Part shown: positions 15,570-23,868 of the stretch, piece by piece
Position numbering within the stretch: position 1 is the stretch's first letter
Layout: each line of letters opens with the position of its first letter
Origin: an uncultured Oscillibacter sp.
Lineage (GTDB): Bacteria; Bacillota; Clostridia; Oscillospirales; Oscillospiraceae
Assembly (NCBI GenBank): GCA_910584075.1
Contig: CAJTZI010000015.1
Span: forward strand, 1 to 41,103
DNA length: 41,103 nt
Direction of reading: 5' to 3'
The notes under the pieces: model-generated
Database searches by the model: none
Told to the model about the DNA's origin: nothing
Seen by the model: the letters and a program-made list of their open reading frames with translations, nothing else
Position numbers and translations under genes: made by a program

Positions 15570-16475
15570 ATGTCCTTTTCCTACGACACCAAAAATGAAT
15601 TATGTAAACTTCCTGTCCAGAAGCTGTGCTGTGCCCGGGCGGAGGCCTACGGCATTCTGCTGTACTGCAATACCTTCAACTCCACGGAGGTGCGGATCAT
15701 CACGGAGAATCCCAACTTCGCGGGGCGGCTTCCCAAGCTCTTCCAGCGGGCGTTCAGCCTCCAGTTCGACCGGAGGCCGGAGCAGATGGAGGAAGGGCAG
15801 GGGAAGATGGTCTTTCAGATCACGGAACGGAAGAAGCTGGACCGGATTATCAACCTGCTGGGCTATGACCCGCTGCAAAATCTGGTACTCCACATCAATT
15901 TCGGCCTGCTGGAGGACAGCTGCTGCCGGGGCTCATTCCTGCGGGGATGCTTTTTCGCCGGAGGAAGCGCCATAGATCCCCTGAAGCGCTATCACCTGGA
16001 GCTGACCACCTCCCACCTCCAGGCCAGCCGGGAGTTGGAGGTGCTGCTGCGGGAGTGCGGCTATCCCCCCAAAAGCATTGCCCGAAACAGCAGCTTTGTG
16101 ACCTATTTCAAGCAGAGTGACCAGATCGAGGACTTTTTAACCTTCATTGGCGCGCCCCTGGCCTCTATGCAGGTGATGTCCGCCAAGATGGAGAAGGATC
16201 TGCGCAACAGTGTGAATCGGCGGCTGAACTGCGATACGGCCAATCTGGACAAGGCGGTAGAGGCCGCCCAGAAGCAGGCGGAGACCATCCGGAAGCTCCA
16301 GGCGGCGGGCAGGCTGGACCAGCTGCCGGACAAGCTGCGCCAGACGGCAGAGCTGCGGCTGGAAAATCCAGAGCTGCCCCTGTCTGAGCTGGCGCTGATT
16401 CTGGACCCGCCGGTGACCAAGTCCTGTCTGAACCACCGGCTGAGGAAGCTGATGGACCTGGTGGAAGAGTTGTAA
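15570..16475 (+). CDS. whiA: DNA-binding protein WhiA
   Basis: The 301-residue protein combines a LAGLIDADG-like N-terminal domain (SFLRGCFFAGGSAIDP is the characteristic segment) with a C-terminal helix-turn-helix (LSELALILDPPVTKSCLNHRLRKL). WhiA controls sporulation septation genes in Streptomyces and affects cell division and chromosome segregation in Bacillus. The start is taken as ATG 15570 (MSFSYDTKNEL, the usual WhiA opening) with GGGAG nine bases upstream; TTG 15549 and ATG 15561 are less likely. Confidence 0.94.
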   Translation: MSFSYDTKNELCKLPVQKLCCARAEAYGILLYCNTFNSTEVRIITENPNFAGRLPKLFQRAFSLQFDRRPEQMEEGQGKMVFQITERKKLDRIINLLGYDPLQNLVLHINFGLLEDSCCRGSFLRGCFFAGGSAIDPLKRYHLELTTSHLQASRELEVLLRECGYPPKSIARNSSFVTYFKQSDQIEDFLTFIGAPLASMQVMSAKMEKDLRNSVNRRLNCDTANLDKAVEAAQKQAETIRKLQAAGRLDQLPDKLRQTAELRLENPELPLSELALILDPPVTKSCLNHRLRKLMDLVEEL

Positions 16476-16508
16476 AGGAAAGATACTGTATAAGCAGCAG
16501 GGAGTAGG

Positions 16509-16727
16509 ATGAACCATTTTGGGTTTCACGGCGAGTTGACGTGTGACGAGGTCTGGTACCGGCTGAATGTTCTGCTCTGGAGCTTTGCGGTCTGCGGAGA
16601 GAGACAGTGCGAGGTACGCGGTGAACTGACGGACCAGGGCTGCGATCTGCGGTGGGACAGGCCCGCTGAGAACCCGGACTCACATACGATTTATGAATTT
16701 TTAAGGACCTATTTTGAGGAGGTGTGA
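16509..16727 (+). CDS. Small unknown protein between whiA and dnaE
   Basis: The 72-residue product is Trp/Cys-containing and acidic (MNHFGFHGELTCDEVWYR ... YEFLRTYFEEV). It has no membrane segment and no family that I recognise. It has a GGGAGTAGG ribosome-binding site, and its stop codon lies one base before the dnaE start, with the dnaE ribosome-binding site inside its last codons. That coupling supports it being a translated gene. Confidence 0.6.
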   Translation: MNHFGFHGELTCDEVWYRLNVLLWSFAVCGERQCEVRGELTDQGCDLRWDRPAENPDSHTIYEFLRTYFEEV

Positions 16728-16728
16728 T

Positions 16729-19700
16729 ATGTCCTTTGTCCACTTGCATGTTCATACGGAGTACAGTCTTCTGGACGGCGCGTGCCGCATCCGGGAGCTG
16801 CCCAGGATCGTGCAGTCCATGGGCCAGACCGCCTGCGCCATCACCGACCACGGGGTTATGTACGGCGTTATCGATTTCTACCGGGCCTGTAAGGCAGAAG
16901 GGATCAAGCCCGTCATCGGCTGTGAGGTCTATGTCACGCCCCAGGGCCGTACCCGGTTTGACAAGGTTCACGAATTTGACGCGGAGAGCCGCCATCTGGT
17001 GCTGCTGTGTGAAAACGAGGAGGGATATCGCAACCTCTCCTATATGGTCTCCATGGCCTGGACGGAGGGGTTTTACAACCGCCCCCGGGTGGATCTGGAG
17101 CTCTTGCGGCGTCACAGCGGCGGCCTTGTGGCCCTGTCCGCGTGTCTTGCGGGGGAGATTCCCCGGCGGTTGCGGAACGGGGAGTATGAGAACGCAAAAA
17201 ATTACGCCGTGGAGCTCAGCGAGATCTTTGGGCCAGAGCATTTTTACCTGGAGCTTCAAGATCACGGCATCCGGGATCAGGCTGTGGTGAACCAGGGCCT
17301 GCTGCGGATCCATCAGGAGACGGGCCTGCCGCTGGTCTGTACCAACGACGCCCACTACCTCCGCCAGGAGGACGCCGAGGCTCACGATGTGCTGCTGTGC
17401 ATCCAGACCGGCAAGACCCTGGACGACGAAAACCGGATGCGCTATGAGCCCCGGAACTTCTACCTCCGAAGTGAGGAGGAAATGGCGGAACTGTTCGGGG
17501 AGTACGAGGGCGCTCTGGAGAACACGGCGAAAATCGCGGAGATGTGCAATCTGGAGTTTACATTCGGCAAGTACCACTTGCCGGAGTTCCAGCTGCCCCC
17601 GGGGTACCAGAGCTTCTCCTATCTGAAAAAGCTCTGTGACGAGGGCTACCGAGCTCGGTACGGCGAGGACGCCAGTCACCGGGAACAGCTGGAGTACGAG
17701 CAGAATATGATCGAGAAAATGGGCTTTACGGACTATTTCCTCATCGTCTCTGACTTTGTGCGTTTTGCAAAGAAGGCCGAGATCCCCGTGGGACCGGGGC
17801 GCGGCAGCGCGGCGGGATCTATGGTTAGCTACTGCCTCGGCATCACCGACATTGATCCTGTAAAGTACGATCTGTACTTTGAGCGGTTTTTGAACCCGGA
17901 GCGGGTGAGTATGCCGGATATTGACATGGACTTTGGCGACACCCGGCGGGGCGAGGTGGTGGATTATGTCCGTCGGAAATACGGCGACGACCACGTGGCT
18001 CAGATCGTCACGTTCGGCACCATGGCCGCCCGGGGTGTGCTCCGGGACGTGGGACGGGTGATGAACCTGCCCTACGCCGACGTGGACCAGATTGCCAAGC
18101 AGGTGCCTGCCGGACCAGGCGCACTGCATATCACCTTGGACGAGGCTTTGAGGCTGTCCCGGTCCCTGCGGGAGATGTACGAGACCGACGAGGCGGTAAA
18201 GCGCCTCATCGACACCGCCAAGGCCCTGGAGGGGATGCCCCGCCACGCCTCCACCCACGCCGCCGGCGTGGTGATCACCCGGCGGCCCGTCTATGAGTAC
18301 GTGCCTCTGGCGAAAAACGACGAATCCGTGGTCTGCCAGTACGTCATGACCACCCTGGAGGAGCTGGGTCTCCTCAAGATGGACTTTCTGGGCCTGCGGA
18401 ACCTGACGGTGCTGGATGACGCGGTGAAAATCCTCCAGGAGGAGCAGCCTGACTTCCGGCTGGAGGATGTGCCGGAGGGAGACCCGGAGACCTACGAGAT
18501 GCTCTCCGCCGGAAAGACCTCTGGCGTGTTCCAGATGGAATCCGCCGGTATGACCGGCGTGTGCGTGGGACTGAAGCCTCGAAGCATCGAGGATATCACC
18601 GCCATTATCGCCCTGTACCGGCCTGGACCCATGGACTCCATCCCCCAGTTTTTGGAGTGTGCCAGAAATCCGGAGAAGGTCCGCTATGACCACCCGCTGC
18701 TGCAGCCCATTTTGGCCAACACCTATGGCTGTATCGTCTATCAGGAGCAGGTTATCAAGATCTTTCAGGATCTGGCAGGCTACTCCCTGGGTCAGGCGGA
18801 TATGGTGCGCCGGGCCATGAGCAAAAAGAAGGTCAAAGACCTGGAAAAGGAGCGGGAGTCCTTCCTGCATGGTGACAAGGAGAGGGACATTACAGGCTGT
18901 TTGGCCCACGGAATCCCAGAGAAAACTGCCCGGCTGATCTACGACAAGATCTATGATTTCGCCGAGTACGCCTTCAATAAGGCCCATGCCGTCAGCTACG
19001 CGGTGGTGGCCTATCAGACGGCCTGGTTCAAATGTCACTATCCCAAGGAGTATATGGCGGCCCTGCTGACCTCGGTGCTGGATAACTCCGACAAGGTGGC
19101 GGGATATATCAACGAGTGCAAGGAGTGCGGTATCGCCCTGCTGCAGCCGGACATCAACCGCTCCGCCGACCGCTTCACCGTGGAGGAAGGGGGCATCCGG
19201 TTCGGGCTGGTGGCCATCAAGAACATCGGCCGGAGCTTCATCCAGGCGGTGATGCGGGAACGGGAGGACCGGCCCTTTGACTCCCTCCACGACTTTTGCG
19301 AACGGATGCAGGGCACAGACATGAACAAGCGGGCAGTGGAGAATCTAATCCGCTCTGGTGCCTTTGACAGTACCGGAGCCCGCCGCTCCCAGCTGATGAA
19401 GGTTTACGAGGGGATCATGGACGCCGCCGCCGCCCAGCGGCGGGACAACGTGGAGGGTCAGATGGACTTCTTTTCCATGGGGACCTCCGGCGGAACAAGG
19501 GCGCCGAAGCGGGTCCGTCTGCCGGATATTCCGGAGTTCACCGCCCAGCAGCTGATGACCATGGAGAAGGAGACCACCGGCTTGTACCTATCTGGACATC
19601 CTATGGACCAGTACCGCAAGCAGGTGCAGATGCTAAACGCGCCCACTGTCGGTTCCATTCTGGCGGATTTTGCCCAAGAGGGTGGCCCCACCAGATTTGC

Positions 19701-20223
19701 CGATAACCAGCGGATTACCATCGCCGGAGTGATTACCTCCAGCAAGACCAAGACCACCAAGAACAACAGTCTGATGGCCTATGTGACAGTGGAGGATGAC
19801 ACCGCCTCCATAGAGATGCTGTGTTTTTCCAGGACATTGGATCTCTGCGGCGCCTATTTGCGGGAAAACCAGGCAGTGGTTGTAAAGGGCAAGCTCTCCG
19901 TCCGGGATGAGAAAGCGCCCCAGATCATGTGCGACAGCGCCTATCCGCTGGCTGCCGTCACCGGCGGTCTGCCGCCGGAACAGGCGGAGGCCCCCTCGGA
20001 CAAGCTGGAGAAGGGGGAGGTGCTCTACCTGAAATTTCCCAGTCTGGACCACCCGTCACTGCAGCATTTGAAATTGGTGTTTACCATGTTCCCCGGGGAA
20101 ACCCAGGTGAAAATGGTGATGGCGGACACCCGTAAGATCTACGGGACGCGGGTTTTGCTCCACAAGGCCTTGCTGAAAGAGGCACGTGAAATCCTTGGGG
20201 CAGAGAATGTTGTGATAAAATAG
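16729..20223 (+). CDS. dnaE: DNA polymerase III subunit alpha (DnaE)
   Basis: The 1164-residue replicative polymerase alpha subunit. The N-terminal PHP domain begins VHLHVHTEYSLLDGA (H5, H7, H9). The palm domain carries GPGRGSAAGSMVSYC (about 355-369) and the catalytic PDIDMDF (396-402), with fingers around TYGCIVYQEQVIKI. A tandem helix-hairpin-helix and an OB-fold (RITIAGVITSSKTKTTKNN) follow. No proofreading exonuclease domain is present, as expected for DnaE rather than PolC. The start ATG 16729 follows GAGGAGGTG; the TTG at 16714 overlaps that site. The terminator at 20257-20293 ends the operon. Confidence 0.96.
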   Translation: MSFVHLHVHTEYSLLDGACRIRELPRIVQSMGQTACAITDHGVMYGVIDFYRACKAEGIKPVIGCEVYVTPQGRTRFDKVHEFDAESRHLVLLCENEEGYRNLSYMVSMAWTEGFYNRPRVDLELLRRHSGGLVALSACLAGEIPRRLRNGEYENAKNYAVELSEIFGPEHFYLELQDHGIRDQAVVNQGLLRIHQETGLPLVCTNDAHYLRQEDAEAHDVLLCIQTGKTLDDENRMRYEPRNFYLRSEEEMAELFGEYEGALENTAKIAEMCNLEFTFGKYHLPEFQLPPGYQSFSYLKKLCDEGYRARYGEDASHREQLEYEQNMIEKMGFTDYFLIVSDFVRFAKKAEIPVGPGRGSAAGSMVSYCLGITDIDPVKYDLYFERFLNPERVSMPDIDMDFGDTRRGEVVDYVRRKYGDDHVAQIVTFGTMAARGVLRDVGRVMNLPYADVDQIAKQVPAGPGALHITLDEALRLSRSLREMYETDEAVKRLIDTAKALEGMPRHASTHAAGVVITRRPVYEYVPLAKNDESVVCQYVMTTLEELGLLKMDFLGLRNLTVLDDAVKILQEEQPDFRLEDVPEGDPETYEMLSAGKTSGVFQMESAGMTGVCVGLKPRSIEDITAIIALYRPGPMDSIPQFLECARNPEKVRYDHPLLQPILANTYGCIVYQEQVIKIFQDLAGYSLGQADMVRRAMSKKKVKDLEKERESFLHGDKERDITGCLAHGIPEKTARLIYDKIYDFAEYAFNKAHAVSYAVVAYQTAWFKCHYPKEYMAALLTSVLDNSDKVAGYINECKECGIALLQPDINRSADRFTVEEGGIRFGLVAIKNIGRSFIQAVMREREDRPFDSLHDFCERMQGTDMNKRAVENLIRSGAFDSTGARRSQLMKVYEGIMDAAAAQRRDNVEGQMDFFSMGTSGGTRAPKRVRLPDIPEFTAQQLMTMEKETTGLYLSGHPMDQYRKQVQMLNAPTVGSILADFAQEGGPTRFADNQRITIAGVITSSKTKTTKNNSLMAYVTVEDDTASIEMLCFSRTLDLCGAYLRENQAVVVKGKLSVRDEKAPQIMCDSAYPLAAVTGGLPPEQAEAPSDKLEKGEVLYLKFPSLDHPSLQHLKLVFTMFPGETQVKMVMADTRKIYGTRVLLHKALLKEAREILGAENVVIK

Positions 20224-20256
20224 TCATTATAATAACAAAAATATACAATATGAAGG

Positions 20257-20293
20257 AAACCGGCGCTGCGAGCAGACCGCAGCGCCGGTTTTA
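20257..20293. terminator. Bidirectional terminator between dnaE and the DUF4364 gene
   Basis: AAACCGGCGCTGCG (20257-20270) pairs perfectly with CGCAGCGCCGGTTTT (20278-20292). Convergent genes flank it, and both ends carry T or A runs. Confidence 0.9.
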
Positions 20294-20304
20294 TCTGTTT
20301 TTAG

Positions 20305-20847
20305 TCACTTTTCGCTGGGTTCAGAGGGCTCTTCGGCCAGCAGGACATTCATAATCTCGCTGTATGTCCGCTCCGGGGCCTGACGGAACCGCTCCGCCAG
20401 AATGTTTGCCATATCCTCCCGGGGCACCATCAATTTCAGGTCCATCAGGCTGCCCAGATCGTCGTTCAAAGAAAGGCGCACCGAGTAGGTCCCGTTGGGG
20501 CGCTTTTCGCAGGAGGCGCGTACCTGGCTTTTGCGGCGGAGCTTCCGGTTGCACTCGGTGATGCTCTTGTCGCACCGCAGCCGGACGGAATAGGGAAGAC
20601 TGGATTCGCAGATCTGGCTGTTTCGTGTTCCCTTTTCCGTAATGGAGTACATACCGGCGTCAGAAACTGTTAAGTGTTCTGTCTTTACAAGATCTCGCAG
20701 GCATTCGGAGAAATCAAAGTAGTCCACACCCTCATCGCACATGGCTAGGTCCAGTACCGTGTCAAAGGGAATGGGTTCGATGATCCTGGCGGCAATGTAG
20801 AGGATCAGGAATTTGATCTCCAGTTTATCATGGATAAATCCGGCCAT
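20305..20847 (-). CDS. DUF4364 family winged-helix protein
   Basis: The 180-residue protein starts with a winged-helix domain: LEIKFLILYIAARI, IPFDTVLDLAM, YFDFSECLRDLVKTEHL, then the wing YSITEKGTRNSQICESSLPYS split by a turn. It ends in a C-terminal beta domain (VRLSLNDDLGSLMDLKL). That order is typical of the clostridial DUF4364 family, a presumed transcriptional regulator of unknown targets. A strong GGAGGTG lies seven bases before the ATG at 20847. It is divergent from the DUF3048 lipoprotein gene. Confidence 0.85.
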   Translation of the reverse strand: MAGFIHDKLEIKFLILYIAARIIEPIPFDTVLDLAMCDEGVDYFDFSECLRDLVKTEHLTVSDAGMYSITEKGTRNSQICESSLPYSVRLRCDKSITECNRKLRRKSQVRASCEKRPNGTYSVRLSLNDDLGSLMDLKLMVPREDMANILAERFRQAPERTYSEIMNVLLAEEPSEPSEK

Positions 20848-20884
20848 GGCGCCACCTCCGTCGCATTTTGATTTTCTGCCCTCC

Positions 20885-20914
20885 AGTATACCCTATTTCC
20901 GGTCCGATTGTACA
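20885..20914 (-). promoter_or_regulatory. Probable promoter of the DUF4364 gene
   Basis: On the minus strand TGTACA (20914-20909) and TATACT (20890-20885) are 18 bases apart, about 40 bases upstream of the ATG. The -35 is weak. Confidence 0.45.
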
Positions 20915-20947
20915 GAGCGAAATTCCCGAAATTTGTAGAATTTTGCC

Positions 20948-20976
20948 TTGACGGCTTGGACAGTGGTTGGTATGAT
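20948..20976 (+). promoter_or_regulatory. Promoter of the DUF3048 lipoprotein gene
   Basis: TTGACG (20948-20953), 17 bases, TATGAT (20971-20976) with TGG just before the -10. The transcript would start about 25 bases before the ATG at 21008. Confidence 0.7.
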
Positions 20977-21007
20977 TGGAGCAGCACAGGAAAGGCGGCG
21001 ATCACTT

Positions 21008-22087
21008 ATGAAAAGACGGGCTCTGGCTCTGTTTTTAGCCATATGGATGACCTGCGCCCTGGCGGGCTGCGGAAAGGAGCCTCCGGCGCAGGCGGAGCCC
21101 CCAGCGGCGCCTCCGCCTGTGGAGGAACCTGAACCGGAGCCCGAACCCTACGTTCCATCCGGCATCAATCCGCTGACAGGGGAGCCTATGGAGCCGGAGT
21201 ATGAGAACAACCGTCCTGTGGCGGTGATGCTCAACAACCTGAAGGCGGCTCAGCCGCAGCTGGGCGTCTCCCGGGCGGATATCATCTACGAGGTGCCCGC
21301 TGAGGGCGGCATCACCCGGATGCTGGGGGTGTACCAGTCCTTGGAAGGTGTGGAGAACCTGGGCAGCATCCGCTCCGCACGGTCCTATTATCTGGAGCTG
21401 GCTCTGGGGCTGGACGCGCTGTACGTTCACGCAGGCGGCAGTCCCGGCGCTTACCGGGACATCCCCGCCTGGGGTGTGGACAACATGGACGGCGTCCGGG
21501 GCAGTGAGGACGCCGGAATCTTCTGGCGGGACCAGGAGCGGCGGAAGACCAAGGGCTATGAGCACAGTCTGCTGACCTCTGGGGAGAAAATTCAGGAATA
21601 TCTCGATACAGGCACTCTCCGCACGGAGCACAGGGAGGGATATGTCTACCCCCAGGCTTTCATACCGGACGGGACCCCGGCCGGCGGCAGTCCCGCGGAG
21701 CATGTGAAGGTGCGGTTCTCCGCCTATAAGACCGGCACTTTTGACTACGATGCTGAAAGTGGTAAGTACTTGGCAGGGCAGTACGGAAAGGAGTATGTGG
21801 ACGGCGGTACCGGGGAGCAGGTGGCTGTCACCAATCTGCTGGTGTTGGAGACCGGCATCTCCGTGATCTCCGGGGACACGGAGGGACGGCTGAATGTGCG
21901 CCTCACCGGCGAGGGGACGGGAACCTTTTTCTGCGGGGGGAAGTCCGTGCCCATTCTCTGGAGCAAGGCGGAGCGGAACAGCCCTTTTGTCTATACGCTG
22001 GAGGATGGGAAGCTCCTGGCCCTTGGACAGGGGAACAGCTACGTCTGCATCATCAGCCCGAAAACCAGCAAGGTGACATTTGAATAA
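21008..22087 (+). CDS. DUF3048 lipoprotein (YerB-like)
   Basis: The 359-residue product has a lipoprotein signal peptide with lipobox LAGC (Cys21), then a proline/glutamate-rich linker (about 25-48). The two DUF3048 domains follow: the NRPVAVMLNNLKAAQPQLG opening, SRADIIYEVPAEGGITRML, and a second domain around VTNLLVLETG. YerB in Bacillus is a lipoprotein of unknown function, usually placed on the outer face of the membrane. An in-frame GTG further upstream (20948) lies within the promoter. A strong terminator follows, so it is transcribed alone. Confidence 0.9.
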   Translation: MKRRALALFLAIWMTCALAGCGKEPPAQAEPPAAPPPVEEPEPEPEPYVPSGINPLTGEPMEPEYENNRPVAVMLNNLKAAQPQLGVSRADIIYEVPAEGGITRMLGVYQSLEGVENLGSIRSARSYYLELALGLDALYVHAGGSPGAYRDIPAWGVDNMDGVRGSEDAGIFWRDQERRKTKGYEHSLLTSGEKIQEYLDTGTLRTEHREGYVYPQAFIPDGTPAGGSPAEHVKVRFSAYKTGTFDYDAESGKYLAGQYGKEYVDGGTGEQVAVTNLLVLETGISVISGDTEGRLNVRLTGEGTGTFFCGGKSVPILWSKAERNSPFVYTLEDGKLLALGQGNSYVCIISPKTSKVTFE

Positions 22088-22097
22088 CAGCTCTTTC

Positions 22098-22127
22098 AAG
22101 ACGCGCCGGACCGGCGCGTCTTTTTTT
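22098..22127 (+). terminator. Intrinsic terminator after the DUF3048 gene
   Basis: GACGCGCCGG (22100-22109) pairs with CCGGCGCGTC (22111-22120), followed by seven T's. Confidence 0.93.
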
Positions 22128-22128
22128 C

Positions 22129-22154
22129 ACCCTCCGGCCCCGGTGGCATACACT
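22129..22154 (+). promoter_or_regulatory. Possible mother-cell (sigma-E/sigma-K type) promoter
   Basis: CATACACT (22147-22154) matches the sigma-E -10 pattern CATACAnT exactly and the first half of the sigma-K pattern. AC at 22129-22130 lies 16 bases upstream, as for a sigma-K -35. No sigma-A promoter is visible before the gene at 22204. Confidence 0.4.
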
Positions 22155-22159
22155 GGATT

Positions 22160-22176
22160 GAAAGAAATTTTCTTTC
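22160..22176. repeat. Perfect short inverted repeat upstream of the cysteine-rich gene
   Basis: GAAAGAAA and TTTCTTTC form an 8-base perfect dyad around a single T, between the promoter candidate and the ribosome-binding site. It may be an operator, or an mRNA 5'-end structure too tight to fold. Confidence 0.4.
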
Positions 22177-22203
22177 GCCAGCTACTTATTAGGAGGTATT
22201 GCA

Positions 22204-23043
22204 ATGCCCGAGAAAGTTATGCCCGGTCCCGTGGAGGATCTCGGCGGCATCCGGGAGGCAGTTTGCATCCATACCAGGAAGATCTACGATTCCTGCCGAG
22301 ATAAGGACTGCATTGAAGATCTGCGCTTCTACCCCAAGATGCAGTATGTGGATGTCATCAACCGCGCCCTGTCCGTCAAGGGCGGCTCCGCCAAGCTGCT
22401 CTATACCTACGTGGATGTGGAGCCCGTCAGCTTCAACCGGGGCTTCTACACCGTGGATATGCGCTTTTTCTACTCTGTGACCTTACAGGCCTATCTCAGC
22501 TGCCCCGCCCCTGTCACCGTGGAGGGCCTGTGCGTATTTGACAAGCGGGTGATCCTGTTCGGCAGCGAGGGGAACGCTAAGATTTTCTCCTCTCAGATGA
22601 GCGCCGGCGGCCCCGATCCCCAGATGGTGAAGCGGGCCAACGCCCCCATCGCCGTGGTGGAGGCCGTAGATCCCATCGTGCTGGACGCCCGTGTTATGGA
22701 CTGCTGCGGCAAGCGGGACTGCGACTGCGACCTGTGCGAGGTGCCGTCCTTCGTCAACAGCTTCTTTGACTGCGAGCTCTCCAGCGGGGACGACTCCCGC
22801 CGAATCTACGTCACTTTGGGCCAGTTCTCCATCGTGCGACTGGAGAGGGACTCCCAGCTGCTGGTGCCTGTGTACGACTACTGCATGCCCGATAAGGAGT
22901 GCTCCTGCGGCAGCGACAAGGAGGACCCATGCTGCATCTTCCGGAACATCTCCTTCCCGGTGGGCGAGTTCTTCCCGCCCAACACCGTGCGGATGCCGGA
23001 GAACTACGAGGACACCAAGAGCTTCTGCTGCTGCGGCAGCTGA
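22204..23043 (+). CDS. Cysteine-rich conserved clostridial protein, possibly a spore surface protein
   Basis: The 279-residue soluble-looking protein has about 19 cysteines, clustered in the second half: DCCGKRDCDCDLCEV, a CSCGSDKEDPCC group and the very end, SFCCCGS. There is no signal peptide or membrane segment. The first 100 residues (KVMPGPVEDLGGIREAVCI, KMQYVDVINRALSVKGGSA) form a compact conserved-looking part. I do not recognise a named domain. Cysteine-rich self-assembling proteins form exosporium layers in clostridia (CsxA and CdeC are examples), and the upstream mother-cell-type promoter would agree, but this is inference. The ATG at 22204 has a strong AGGAGGT site. Confidence 0.75.
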   Translation: MPEKVMPGPVEDLGGIREAVCIHTRKIYDSCRDKDCIEDLRFYPKMQYVDVINRALSVKGGSAKLLYTYVDVEPVSFNRGFYTVDMRFFYSVTLQAYLSCPAPVTVEGLCVFDKRVILFGSEGNAKIFSSQMSAGGPDPQMVKRANAPIAVVEAVDPIVLDARVMDCCGKRDCDCDLCEVPSFVNSFFDCELSSGDDSRRIYVTLGQFSIVRLERDSQLLVPVYDYCMPDKECSCGSDKEDPCCIFRNISFPVGEFFPPNTVRMPENYEDTKSFCCCGS

Positions 23044-23052
23044 GAAACCGGA

Positions 23053-23079
23053 GAGGCCGCCCATCTGGGCGGCCTCATT
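23053..23079. terminator. Bidirectional terminator
   Basis: GAGGCCGCCC (23053-23062) pairs perfectly with GGGCGGCCTC (23067-23076), followed by ATTTT. It lies between the cysteine-rich gene and the convergent membrane-protein gene. Confidence 0.88.
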
Positions 23080-23499
23080 TTACATCTCCCGCTGATACCG
23101 GACTATCAGACACAGCTCCAGGACACTTTTGGCGAGAAACACACCAACCGCCACCAGCGTAATCCACAGCGGTGCGCCGAGGCCGATGGAGAGCCAGGCC
23201 GCCGCCATAATGCACCACTGCAGCACCTCGCCGGAGACCGCCTGGGCCCGGCGGCGGATGGCCACGGTCCGCTCGTCGTTGGCTTCGATCTCGTCCCGGC
23301 GCATCCGGACGGGGTCTTTTTCCGTCCAGCGCAGGATTTTCCAGTTGGAAAACCCCAGGGCCAGCAGGCCGGAGCCCACGCCGGTGAGCATCCCGCCGAA
23401 CTTGTCCGGGGCGGAGAGCTTCCAGGCCGCAAAGGCCCCCAGCAGCAAAATCGCGCCAACGGCCATCAAAACCATATATAACGTCTTTTTCTGTCTCAT
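23080..23499 (-). CDS. Membrane protein paired with an XRE regulator
   Basis: The 139-residue product has four hydrophobic segments (about 8-27, 33-50, 90-106 and 108-130). Between them is a charged cytoplasmic loop (KDPVRMRRDEIEANDERTVAIRRRAQ) resembling the ERxxxIxxRA motif of small Firmicute membrane proteins encoded next to XRE repressors (DUF2178-like). Its ATG overlaps the XRE stop by four bases. Function is unknown. The pair resembles widespread two-gene regulator/membrane cassettes. Confidence 0.8.
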   Translation of the reverse strand: MRQKKTLYMVLMAVGAILLLGAFAAWKLSAPDKFGGMLTGVGSGLLALGFSNWKILRWTEKDPVRMRRDEIEANDERTVAIRRRAQAVSGEVLQWCIMAAAWLSIGLGAPLWITLVAVGVFLAKSVLELCLIVRYQREM

Positions 23500-23699
23500 T
23501 TGATCTCCTCCTCATAGATAAATATCTCCTCAATGGACATCCCGAAATACCGGGCGATCTTGAACGCCAGCAGAATGGAGGGATTGTACCGCCCGTTTTC
23601 CAACGAGCCGATGGTCTGGCGGGAGACCTCCAGCGCGTCCGCCAGCTCCTCCTGCCGGAGCCCACGGGCTCTCCGCAGTTCCTCCAGCCGGTTTTTCAA
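23496..23699 (-). CDS. XRE-family helix-turn-helix regulator
   Basis: A single HTH domain of about 67 residues: LEELRRARGLRQEELADAL, VSRQTIGSLENGRYNPS and an acidic C-terminal tail (EEIFIYEEEIK). This is the short YozG/Cro type. I prefer the TTG at 23699 (KNRLEELRR start) because AGGAGGTGA lies five bases upstream; the GTG at 23708 would sit inside that site. It probably represses its own promoter through the dyads at 23712-23739 and 23768-23780. Co-transcribed with the membrane protein gene. Confidence 0.9.
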   Translation of the reverse strand: MKNRLEELRRARGLRQEELADALEVSRQTIGSLENGRYNPSILLAFKIARYFGMSIEEIFIYEEEIK

Positions 23700-23711
23700 T
23701 TGGCTCACCTC

Positions 23712-23780
23712 CTATACGGAAAGTTTACTTTCCATATAGGATACTAACACACTCAGTTAGAGATGTCAAGTATACTTTCC
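23712..23780 (-). promoter_or_regulatory. Promoter and two operator sites of the XRE cassette
   Basis: On the minus strand TTGACA (23769-23764), 17 bases, TAGTAT (23746-23741). A 28-base dyad, CTATACGGAAAGT and ACTTTCCATATAG around TT with one mismatch, lies downstream of the -10 (23712-23739) and overlaps the ribosome-binding site. A second copy of the core, AAGTATACTTTCC (23768-23780), overlaps the -35. Both share the core GGAAAGTAnACTT. Confidence 0.75.
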
Positions 23781-23813
23781 GTTGTGCCTGAATTTTTAAA
23801 AAAAGAAAAAATA

Positions 23814-23842
23814 GCATACCGGGGGACAACCTCTCATAGAGT
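23814..23842 (+). promoter_or_regulatory. Probable sigma-E promoter of the spoIIIA operon
   Basis: GCATACC (23814-23820) and CATAGAGT (23835-23842) are 14 bases apart. This closely fits sigma-E (-35 with an ATA core, -10 CATACAnT with one mismatch). Bacillus spoIIIA is transcribed by sigma-E in the mother cell. The -10 is 27 bases before the spoIIIAA start. Confidence 0.65.
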
Positions 23843-23868
23843 ATAGCAATCAGAAAGGGGGAAGTCCC

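Noticed and set aside
16165..19290. Open frame of 1041 codons on the minus strand
   Set aside because: Antisense to whiA and dnaE, low-complexity His/Gln/Leu-rich product, no ribosome-binding site; a by-product of high GC codon use.
22691..23095. 134-codon frame in the cysteine-rich gene
   Set aside because: Alternative frame of a gene with a strong start signal; ends in the terminator.
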